From contig WFXX01000325.1 of assembly GCA_015490395.1 (NCBI GenBank), forward strand, positions 1 to 5,134: a stretch of DNA of 5,134 nucleotides, in the 5' to 3' direction. This document shows positions 1-5,134 of the stretch, piece by piece. Numbering within the stretch: position 1 is the first letter of the stretch; the number at the start of each line of letters is the position of its first letter. This DNA comes from Gammaproteobacteria bacterium (lineage in GTDB: Bacteria; Pseudomonadota; Gammaproteobacteria; DRLM01). The notes below the pieces were generated by a model. The model was not told the DNA's origin. It did not search any database and worked only from the letters and a program-made list of their open reading frames with translations. The position numbers and the translations under genes are program-made.

Positions 1-856
1 GCCGCAGGGCCAGGCGCTGGAGGGGGTGGCGGTTGCCTCCAGGTCGCCAGGTGACCGCCAACCGGTTGCGGTAGGCGTCGAACTGGAGCCCCCGGGGGGC
101 GGCTGGGACGGGCCCTCGGCCCAAGAGCAGCTTGAGCACCTGGGTGGCGGCGAGCCCCGCGCAGAGCTCGCAGGCCATGGCGGTGGAGGGACCCCGGTGG
201 CGGGCCAGGTCGACGCTGGAGGGGTCGACCAGATAGGTGCGATGCAGCGCCGCCGGCGCCAGGCCGACCAGGAACCGCAGCAGCTGCTCCTCCTCGGGGT
301 GCCCTTCCAGCCGGAAGTACTCCTCGAAGCCCATGCCGCCGGGGACGAAGCACAGCAGGGCGGCGCCCATGCCCAGCGGGGCGGCCGTGACCGCCGGGAT
401 CCCGAGACGCTCGCAGGCCGCGAAGACGCGCCGGCGCGTCTCGAGCACGAAGAAGTCAAGACCATCCAGGTAGAGGTCGACATCCTGGAGGAAGGCATCG
501 AGGTTGCCGTCGTGGACCCCTTCCGGGAACAGGCGCAGCTCCAGGCCGGGATGGATAGCCCGGGCCCGCTCGGCCATCACTTCCACCTTGAGCCGGCCAA
601 CGGTGCCGAGGTCGGCGCCCGCCTGCCGGTTGAAGTTGGCCAGCTCGAAGCGGTCCGGGTCGGCCAGGTGGAAACGGCCGACGCCCAGCCGGACCAGGGT
701 CAGGAGATGGCTGCCCCCGACGCCGCCTAGCCCGGCGATCGCCACCCGCTTGGCGCGCAGGGCCTGCTGCTCCTGGCGGGTCAGCCAGCCGATGTTGCGG
801 GCGAAGGCCTCCTCGTAGGAGAAGGCCGGGGGCGTGGGGGGGGCGGATCTGGCCAC
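1..856 (-). CDS. ThiF/MoeB/E1-like adenylyltransferase (partial, C-terminus beyond window)
   Basis: The reverse strand is open from a GTG at 856 to the window edge: 285 residues and no stop seen. The family adenylates a carboxylate with ATP, as ThiF, MoeB and E1 enzymes do; the substrate here is unknown. Seen: the nucleotide-binding loop GLGGVGG at residues 42-48; the acidic pair D66/D68 followed by N74-F-N76-R77-Q, matching the ThiF/MoeB D-x-D...N-x-x-R-Q signature; K90; and D131/D134 in LDGLDFF before a run of arginines. Only one CxxC (C229, C232) is visible, so the two-pair zinc site of MoeB is not evident, and no E1-type catalytic cysteine is obvious. The GTG is preferred because AGGACAGGG (870-862) lies 5 nt upstream; an in-frame stop lies at 913-911 and only an unsupported TTG at 907 lies between. 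It is divergent from the acyltransferase, with a 104-bp gap. The last visible residues resemble the C-terminal part of short ThiF proteins, but a longer protein with a fused nitroreductase-like domain cannot be excluded. Confidence 0.9.
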   Translation of the reverse strand, partial: MARSAPPTPPAFSYEEAFARNIGWLTRQEQQALRAKRVAIAGLGGVGGSHLLTLVRLGVGRFHLADPDRFELANFNRQAGADLGTVGRLKVEVMAERARAIHPGLELRLFPEGVHDGNLDAFLQDVDLYLDGLDFFVLETRRRVFAACERLGIPAVTAAPLGMGAALLCFVPGGMGFEEYFRLEGHPEEEQLLRFLVGLAPAALHRTYLVDPSSVDLARHRGPSTAMACELCAGLAATQVLKLLLGRGPVPAAPRGLQFDAYRNRLAVTWRPGGNRHPLQRLALR

Positions 857-903
857 GGCGTCCCTGTCCTGCCCGGTTTCGCTGGCGCTGGAGGGCGGAT
901 CTG
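841..903. repeat. 11-bp direct repeat around the ThiF gene start
   Basis: GGGCGGATCTG occurs at 841-851 and again at 893-903, with starts 52 bp apart. Allowing one extra base, the match continues (GGCCA versus GCCA). One copy lies in the first codons of the ThiF-like gene. The other lies just downstream of the candidate -10, at the predicted transcription start. The pair could be operator half-sites or chance in GC-rich DNA. The sequence between the copies is not itself duplicated. Confidence 0.4.
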
Positions 904-907
904 CCAA

Positions 908-936
908 ACTTTAAGGGCAGGCGGCGGGCGGCTCAA
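908..936 (-). promoter_or_regulatory. Candidate sigma-70 promoter for the ThiF-like gene
   Basis: On the reverse strand TTGAGC (936-931) and TAAAGT (913-908) are separated by 17 nt. Each matches four of six consensus bases (TTGACA, TATAAT). The -10 falls in the only AT-rich patch (about 906-914) of an otherwise GC-rich intergenic region. A transcript would begin near position 901 and leave a leader of about 45 nt before the GTG at 856. It would also exclude the alternative TTG start at 907. The same AT patch read forward gives only a weak -10 (TTTAAG, 910-915) with no convincing -35 for the acyltransferase gene. The call is pattern-based inference. Confidence 0.3.
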
Positions 937-960
937 CCCGGGCGCCCAGCAGGAGGGCCG

Positions 961-1731
961 ATGCAGAGGCTGACGGAGGTCTTTCGGCACTACTTCGAGG
1001 TGGTGCCGGCGCGCACAGAGGCGCAGGTCCGCGAGGCCCAGCGCCTTCGTTACCAGGTCTATTGCCTGGAGACGGGCTTCGAGGACCCCGCCCGCTTCCC
1101 GGACGGCCTGGAGCGGGACGCCTTCGACGCCCGGTCGGTGCACAGCCTCCTGGTCCACCGGCCCACCGGTGAGGTCGCCGGGACCGTGCGGCTGATCCTG
1201 CCGGATCCCGTCGACCGGGCCGCCCCCTTTCCCCTGGAGCTTCATGCTGGCCCCCTGAGGGGCGGGCCTCCGCGGGAGGTTCGTGGACAGCTGGCCGAGA
1301 TCTCCCGGTTCTGCATCTCCAAAGCCTTCAAGCGGCGCCTGGCCGAGCCGCGTACACTCTGGGGTGCGGATCCGGAGCGCTGGGGTCCGCCCCCGCCCAA
1401 GGACCGTCGGCTTATCCCCCACATCACCGTGGGTCTTTTCGCGGCCATCGTCCGCATGAGCGCCGAGCAGGGGATCCGGCACTGGTACGCGGTGATGGAG
1501 CCGGCGCTCCTGCGGCTGCTGCGCAAGTTCGCCGTGGTCTTCCAGCCCATCGGAGAGGAAGTGGAGTACCGCGGGCGCCGCATCCCGTGCTACGCGGAGG
1601 CCGACCGGGTGCTGGCGGCCATGCGGCGGGACTGCCCCGAGATCTGGGCCCTGATCACCGAGGAGGGCCGCCTGTGGCCGGCTCCCTCGGCTTGCAAGGA
1701 TTCCGGGCGCGTCCTGGATCCGGCCCCTTAG
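961..1731 (+). CDS. PEP-CTERM/exosortase system-associated N-acyltransferase (LuxI fold)
   Basis: A complete 256-residue protein, starting at ATG 961 behind a strong Shine-Dalgarno AGGAGGG (951-957). The layout is that of LuxI-type autoinducer synthases and the related N-acyl amino acid synthases of PEP-CTERM/exosortase genomes (the TIGR03694 type). These transfer an acyl chain, probably from acyl-ACP or acyl-CoA, to an amino group. Seen: R28/R30-Y31-Q-V-Y34 near the N-terminus, where LuxI enzymes have R-x3-F; D53 and D56 with the D-x2-D spacing; G74-T-V-R77-L, equivalent to the conserved G-x-x-R-L strand; and E113-I-S-R116-F, the E-x2-R-F signature. Residues 150-213 form the second half of the fold. 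The last 20 or so residues look unconserved. There is no signal peptide or membrane segment, so it is probably cytoplasmic. The product is unknown: an N-acyl amino acid is more likely than a homoserine lactone, because no LuxR-type gene is seen and the locus is an EPS cluster. Confidence 0.9.
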   Translation: MQRLTEVFRHYFEVVPARTEAQVREAQRLRYQVYCLETGFEDPARFPDGLERDAFDARSVHSLLVHRPTGEVAGTVRLILPDPVDRAAPFPLELHAGPLRGGPPREVRGQLAEISRFCISKAFKRRLAEPRTLWGADPERWGPPPPKDRRLIPHITVGLFAAIVRMSAEQGIRHWYAVMEPALLRLLRKFAVVFQPIGEEVEYRGRRIPCYAEADRVLAAMRRDCPEIWALITEEGRLWPAPSACKDSGRVLDPAP

Positions 1732-1910
1732 GCTGGCCCCCCGAACGGGGAGTTGTGCCGGAGCCCCCCCTCCAGGAGACTCTTTGCCTAGGCTGCCATC
1801 CCCTGCGCCCCGGGCAGGAGCCGGCCGCGGGCCCGCAAGGCCTGGCGCGCCGGGGAGGCGGATTGTCTTAGGGCATGGTGGTCTTTCGCGGATTGGAGGG
1901 AGGGTCTTCG
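1732..1910. other. Intergenic gap between acyltransferase and EPS operon
   Basis: These 179 bp hold no credible gene. A 4-bp stem CCCC-GAAC-GGGG (1739-1750) follows the acyltransferase stop but has no T-run, so it is a poor terminator. A second hairpin, CCTGC/GCAGG (1802-1818), has a 7-nt loop. No convincing sigma-70 promoter was found. A sigma-54-like GG...TTTGC at 1775-1787 has the wrong spacing. The length suggests that the EPS genes have their own promoter or leader here, but the sequence does not prove it. Confidence 0.5.
1895..1904 (+). promoter_or_regulatory. Ribosome binding site that sets the export lipoprotein start
   Basis: GGAGGGAGGG lies 6 nt before ATG 1911. It selects this start over the upstream in-frame ATG at 1875, which has no properly spaced Shine-Dalgarno. 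The later start also places a short lipoprotein signal peptide exactly at the N-terminus. Confidence 0.75.
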
Positions 1911-2537
1911 ATGGGCATCTATCGGGCCTTGGCGGTGGGGTTGGCCGTGCTCTGGCTGGCCGGCTGCGCCAGCGGGCTTCCGGAACTGCCGCCCGCCGCG
2001 GGGAAGCCACCCTCCACCTCGGACCCGGCCCGCTACACCTATCTCATCGGGCCCGGTGACTCGCTCAACATCTTCGTCTGGCACAACCCGGATGTCTCCA
2101 CCACGGTCACGGTGCGGCCCGACGGCAAGATCACCACGCCGCTGGTGGAGGACCTCCTCGTGGCCGGCAAGACGCCCACTCAGGTGGCCCGGGAGATCGA
2201 GAAGGTGCTCGCCACCTACATCAAGGAGCCCATGGTCACGGTGATGGTGGGCGGCTTCGTGGGGCCCTACAGCGAGCAGATCCGGGTGCTGGGGGCCGCC
2301 GCGCGGCCCCAGGCGCTGCCCTACCGGCAGGGGATGACCCTGGCGGACGTGATGATCGCCGTAGGTGGGCTCAACGAGTTCGCCGCGGGCAACCGGGCCC
2401 GCCTCATCCGCTTCGTGGACGGGGAGCGGCGGGAGTTCCGGCTGCGCATCGATGATCTGCTCAAGGACGGCGACATCAGCGCCAACGTGGACATGCTGCC
2501 CGGGGACACCCTGATCATCCCCGAGGCATGGTTCTGA
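1911..2537 (+). CDS. XrtA/PEP-CTERM-type exopolysaccharide export lipoprotein (Wza/GumB-like, OPX family)
   Basis: A 208-residue outer-membrane polysaccharide export protein. The N-terminus is a lipoprotein signal peptide: R5, a hydrophobic stretch at 7-16 and the lipobox L-A-G-C19, with Ala at +2, which favours outer-membrane sorting. A polysaccharide-export (Poly_export) domain runs from about residue 42 to 115, with the hallmark Y-x-I-G-P-G-D-S-L at 44-52 and V-R-P-D-G-K-I at 68-74. One SLBB-type domain follows (about 123-200), containing YRQGMTLADVMIAVGGL and FAAGNRA. The protein ends in DTLIIPEAWF, as XrtA-locus members of this family (the TIGR03027 type) typically do. It is much shorter than Wza, with a single SLBB region and no C-terminal amphipathic helix to form the outer-membrane pore, so a separate outer-membrane partner is likely. 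It is the first gene of the EPS operon; the chain-length gene follows after 31 bp. The family call is firm; the pore-partner idea is inference. Confidence 0.93.
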   Translation: MGIYRALAVGLAVLWLAGCASGLPELPPAAGKPPSTSDPARYTYLIGPGDSLNIFVWHNPDVSTTVTVRPDGKITTPLVEDLLVAGKTPTQVAREIEKVLATYIKEPMVTVMVGGFVGPYSEQIRVLGAAARPQALPYRQGMTLADVMIAVGGLNEFAAGNRARLIRFVDGERREFRLRIDDLLKDGDISANVDMLPGDTLIIPEAWF

Positions 2538-2568
2538 CGCGGATTCGGATCGCGGGAGGCCGCCCGGC

Positions 2569-4218
2569 GTGAACGGCGAGATCTTCGAGCAGCTCCGCAA
2601 CATCCTGCGGGACCTGTGGCGCTACCGCTGGCGTGTCCTGGCGGTGGCCTGGGCCCTGGCCGTGCTGGGCTGGGCCTATGTGGCCGCCATGCCCGACCAG
2701 TATCAAGCCAGGGCCAGGATCTACGTGGATACCGACTCGGTGCTCCGCCCCTTGTTGAAGGGGTTGGCCGTGCAGGGCAACGTGCGCTCCGAGGTCCAGC
2801 TCATGACCCGGACCCTCCTCAGCCGCCCCAACCTCGAGAAGGTGGCCCGCATGACCGACCTGGACCTGCGGGCCCGGGATGAGGAGGAGATGGACCGGTT
2901 GCTGGATGCCCTGGCCGCCAAGATCGGCATCGCCCGGGAGCGGCGGACCCGTGGCCTGTTCACCCTGAGCTACACCGACCCCGATCCCGAGGTGGCCAAG
3001 CGGGTGGTCCAGGCCCTCATCACCGTCTTCACCGAGAGCGCCCTGGGCGAGACCCGCCGGGATGCCAGCGAGGCCCAGCGCTTCCTCGATGACCAGATCC
3101 GCGAGTACGAGGCCCGCCTGGTGGAGGCTGAGCAGAGGCTGGCCGAGTTCAAGCGCAAGCACGTGGGCATGATGCCCTCCGAGGGGCGGGACTACTACGA
3201 GCGCCTCCAGGCCGCCCTGGGCGAGCTGGAGCAGGCCAAGCTGCAGCTGCGCGAGGCCGAGCGGAGGCGGGACGAGATCCGGCGCCAGCTGGAGGACGCC
3301 GAGGCCGGCGAGGAGGACGAGCTGCTGGCGGTGCCACCCCCGGGCGTGGCGGGCAGCCCCACGCCGGCCATCGACGCCCGCATCCAGAACCTGGAGGCCC
3401 GGCTGGACGAGCTGCTGCTGCGCTACACCGAGCGCCATCCCGACGTGGTCGCCATCCGCCGGACCATCGAGGAGCTCAAGCGCCAGCGCGAGGAGATCCT
3501 GGCCGCCCAGGCCGAGAGCCCCGCCCCAGTAGTGCTGGGCGGTGGCGAGGCCGAGAGCCCCCTCGTGGCCCAGCTCCGGTTGGCCCTGGGGGAGGCGGAG
3601 GCCACGGTGGCCTCCCTGCAGGCCCGGGTGGAGGCCTTCCAGGCCAAGGCGGAGAAGCTGCGGCAGATGGTGGACATCATCCCCGAGGTGGAGGCGCGCC
3701 TGAAGCAGCTCAACCGGGACTACGGCGTGATCAAGGCCCGCTACGAGGAGCTGCTGGCTCGTCGCGAGGCCGCGCGCCTGGCCGAGCGCGCCGATCGCAG
3801 CACCAGCACCGTCAAGTTCCGTGTGGTGGATCCGCCCTACGTGCCCCCCGAGCCCACCGGTCCCAACCGCCCGCTGCTGAGCAGCGTGGCCTTCGGCGCG
3901 AGCCTGGCCGCCGGGCTGGCCCTGGCCTTCCTGCTGGCCCAGCTCCATCCGGTCTACTACAGCCGACGCCAGCTCCTGGAGGACACGGGGCTGCCGGTGC
4001 TCGGCGGCGTGTCCATGGTGTGGTCGGGGGGCGCTCTGGCGCGCCGCCGCCTGGGGCTGGCCGGCTTCCTGCTGGGGGCCCTGGCCCTGGCGGCGGCCTA
4101 CGGCATGGTGATGGCCTGGCAGCTGGGGATGCTGCCAGCGGAGCTGGGGCAGCAGCTGCCCCTGACGGAGGCGGTGGAGCACCTGCGGGCGCTCCTCCTG
4201 GGAGGTGGTCGTCCATGA
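2569..4218 (+). CDS. XrtA-type polysaccharide chain-length determinant (Wzz/PCP family)
   Basis: A 549-residue inner-membrane protein that sets EPS chain length and links polymerisation to export. It starts at GTG 2569, 9 nt after GGGAGG (2554-2559). The N-terminal transmembrane helix is at about 21-41, after the basic stretch R18-Y-R-W-R22. A Wzz domain follows, with YVDTDSVLRPLLKGLAV at 52-68, a characteristic motif of the XrtA-locus family (the TIGR03007 type). The periplasmic part is largely coiled coil, at about 167-262, 267-313 and 332-410. It is broken by Gly/Pro/Val linkers near 256-266 and 315-331. The proline-rich PPYVPPEPTGPNRP at 422-435 precedes the second membrane helix (about 438-457), as in other Wzz proteins. 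A third hydrophobic segment lies at about 495-517. No kinase domain is fused. Its stop overlaps the next start as ATGA at 4215-4218, so translation is probably coupled. The protein looks intact. Confidence 0.93.
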   Translation: MNGEIFEQLRNILRDLWRYRWRVLAVAWALAVLGWAYVAAMPDQYQARARIYVDTDSVLRPLLKGLAVQGNVRSEVQLMTRTLLSRPNLEKVARMTDLDLRARDEEEMDRLLDALAAKIGIARERRTRGLFTLSYTDPDPEVAKRVVQALITVFTESALGETRRDASEAQRFLDDQIREYEARLVEAEQRLAEFKRKHVGMMPSEGRDYYERLQAALGELEQAKLQLREAERRRDEIRRQLEDAEAGEEDELLAVPPPGVAGSPTPAIDARIQNLEARLDELLLRYTERHPDVVAIRRTIEELKRQREEILAAQAESPAPVVLGGGEAESPLVAQLRLALGEAEATVASLQARVEAFQAKAEKLRQMVDIIPEVEARLKQLNRDYGVIKARYEELLARREAARLAERADRSTSTVKFRVVDPPYVPPEPTGPNRPLLSSVAFGASLAAGLALAFLLAQLHPVYYSRRQLLEDTGLPVLGGVSMVWSGGALARRRLGLAGFLLGALALAAAYGMVMAWQLGMLPAELGQQLPLTEAVEHLRALLLGGGRP

Positions 4219-5134
4219 GCATCATCGAGCGGGCCGTCCGGCGACTGGAGGAGAAGGGGCATCTGGGCCAAGGGCCGGAGGAGCGCCCCGGCGGGGCATC
4301 TGCCGGGGGCCCTGCGGGGGAGGAGGCCTTGGGCGATGCGCCGGATGCGGCGGCAAGGCCTGAGGCCCCGGAGGGCGAGGGGCGGCCGGCGGAGGCCCCC
4401 CAGGCCCCAGACGGGTCGATTGTCATCGACCTGGAGCGGATCCGGGCCCACGGCTTTCCCGTGGTCGTCCCCGGTGACAAGAGCCGCCTGGCCGAGGAGT
4501 TCCGGCATCTCAAGCGCCCCTTGCTCATGAACGCCTTTGGCGAGGGGGCCCTGCCGGCCACCAACCGGAACCTGGTCATGGTCACCAGCGCCCGCCCGGG
4601 CGAGGGTAAGACCTTCACCTCCTTCAACCTGGCCCTCAGCATCGCCCAGGAGCGGGACAAGACGGTGATGCTGGTGGATGCGGACGTGCCTCGCCCCTCG
4701 GTGGCCCGGCTGCTGGGCATCCAGCGTGTCCGGGGCCTGGTGGACCACTTGGATGGCGCCCTTCAAGATTTTGGGGCCTGCATCCTGCGCACCAGCATCC
4801 CCAACCTGCGGGTGGTCTCCGCCGGCAGGCGCCATCCGCATGCCACCGAGCTGCTGGGCAGCCAGGCCATGAAGGCCCTGTGCCACGAGCTGGCCACCCG
4901 CTACCCGGATCGCATGGTGATCTTCGACTCACCGCCCCTGCTGCCCACCACCGAGGCCGGGGTGCTGGCGGGCCTGGTGGGCCAGGTGGTCATCGTAGTC
5001 GAGGCGGAGCGGACCCGCCGGGACGAGCTGCGCGAGGCCCGGGAGCGCATCCCGGCCGGCCGCTACGTGGGCCTGGTGCTCAACAAGGCCCGCCGGCCCT
5101 TCGGCGTGGACCGTTACTACGACGCCTACGACGC
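4215..5134 (+). CDS. XrtA-associated tyrosine autokinase (BY-kinase, CpsD/Wzc-kinase-like; partial)
   Basis: 306 residues are visible; the C-terminus lies beyond the window. The start is ATG 4215, overlapping the preceding stop (ATGA), with GGAGGTG at 4201-4207. The enzyme is a cytoplasmic P-loop kinase that autophosphorylates C-terminal tyrosines to drive cycles of chain-length complex assembly. Order: N-terminal MSIIERAVRRLEEKG, typical of XrtA-locus kinases (the TIGR03018 type); a low-complexity Pro/Ala/Gly/Glu linker (about 18-66); IDLERIRAHG (71-80); E94-E-F-R97-x-x-K100-R101, resembling the EX2RX2R oligomerisation motif of BY-kinases; Walker A SARPGEGKT (125-133); Walker A' LVDAD (153-157); GRRHPHATELLGS (204-216); and Walker B VIFDSPP (235-241). 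The visible end, Y301, Y302 and Y305, looks like the start of the tyrosine cluster, so only a short tail is probably missing. The partner is the chain-length protein just upstream, whose own sequence has no kinase domain. Confidence 0.93.
   Translation, partial: MSIIERAVRRLEEKGHLGQGPEERPGGASAGGPAGEEALGDAPDAAARPEAPEGEGRPAEAPQAPDGSIVIDLERIRAHGFPVVVPGDKSRLAEEFRHLKRPLLMNAFGEGALPATNRNLVMVTSARPGEGKTFTSFNLALSIAQERDKTVMLVDADVPRPSVARLLGIQRVRGLVDHLDGALQDFGACILRTSIPNLRVVSAGRRHPHATELLGSQAMKALCHELATRYPDRMVIFDSPPLLPTTEAGVLAGLVGQVVIVVEAERTRRDELREARERIPAGRYVGLVLNKARRPFGVDRYYDAYD

Noticed and set aside
26..730. 234-residue open frame on the plus strand opposite the ThiF-like gene
   Set aside because: It is antisense to a frame with clear ThiF motifs. 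Its protein is low-complexity Gly/Gln/Glu/Arg, as expected for a shadow frame in GC-rich DNA.
905..907. TTG as an alternative start of the ThiF-like gene
   Set aside because: It has no ribosome binding site and lies upstream of the transcript start predicted from the candidate promoter; GTG 856 has AGGACAGGG 5 nt before it.
926..947. GGGCG/CGCCC inverted pair before the acyltransferase ribosome binding site
   Set aside because: A 5-bp stem with a 12-nt loop in very GC-rich DNA is not evidence of a regulatory structure.
1739..1750. Hairpin CCCC-GAAC-GGGG after the acyltransferase stop as a terminator
   Set aside because: It has only 4 stem pairs and no following T-run; such stems are common by chance at this GC content.
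1775..1787. Possible sigma-54 promoter (GG ... TTTGC)
   Set aside because: The GG and GC elements are separated by 9 nt rather than the required 10, and the -24 element lacks the TGGCA context.
1875..1877. Alternative upstream ATG for the export lipoprotein
   Set aside because: It has no well-spaced Shine-Dalgarno and would put 12 residues ahead of a lipoprotein signal peptide; ATG 1911 has a strong GGAGGGAGGG.
781..2010. 409-residue minus-strand open frame
   Set aside because: It spans the acyltransferase gene, the gap and the start of the export lipoprotein in antisense. It is Pro/Arg-rich with no recognisable motif.
2515..4182. 555-residue minus-strand open frame
   Set aside because: It lies opposite the chain-length gene; its Leu/Gly/Gln/His-rich translation is the usual antisense artefact.
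3812..4886. Overlapping minus-strand frames of 302 and 262 residues
   Set aside because: They are antisense to the end of the chain-length gene and the kinase, and have no family-like motif.

Overview
The window is very GC-rich (clearly above two thirds G+C by eye) and densely coding. It carries the front end of an exopolysaccharide (EPS) locus of the exosortase A (XrtA)/PEP-CTERM type. These loci are known from biofilm- or floc-forming Gram-negative bacteria, mainly Beta- and Gammaproteobacteria. The outer-membrane lipoprotein and the Wzz-type inner-membrane protein confirm a Gram-negative host. A GC-rich proteobacterium is the best guess, and I cannot name a genus.

Layout: (1) 1-856, minus strand, is a ThiF/MoeB/E1-fold adenylyltransferase. 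Its C-terminal end lies beyond the left edge. (2) 857-960 is a divergent intergenic region with a candidate promoter for the ThiF gene and part of an 11-bp direct repeat. (3) 961-1731, plus strand, is a LuxI-fold N-acyltransferase of the PEP-CTERM/exosortase-associated type. (4) 1732-1910 is a 179-bp non-coding gap. (5) 1911-5134, plus strand, is a tight operon of a short Wza/GumB-like export lipoprotein, a Wzz-type chain-length determinant and a cytoplasmic BY-type tyrosine autokinase. The kinase runs off the right edge just as its tyrosine-rich tail begins.

Working together: the kinase, chain-length protein and export lipoprotein would form the envelope-spanning machinery that polymerises and secretes the EPS. 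This polysaccharide is thought to be linked to XrtA-dependent surface sorting of PEP-CTERM proteins. No exosortase or glycosyltransferase gene is visible here; they would be expected further right. The ThiF-like enzyme and the acyltransferase form a divergent pair at the edge of the locus. They suggest a side pathway that makes an N-acylated amino acid or small acylated peptide. This pair is the least understood part of the window and the best candidate for unexplored biology. The three EPS genes themselves look like a standard, intact set.
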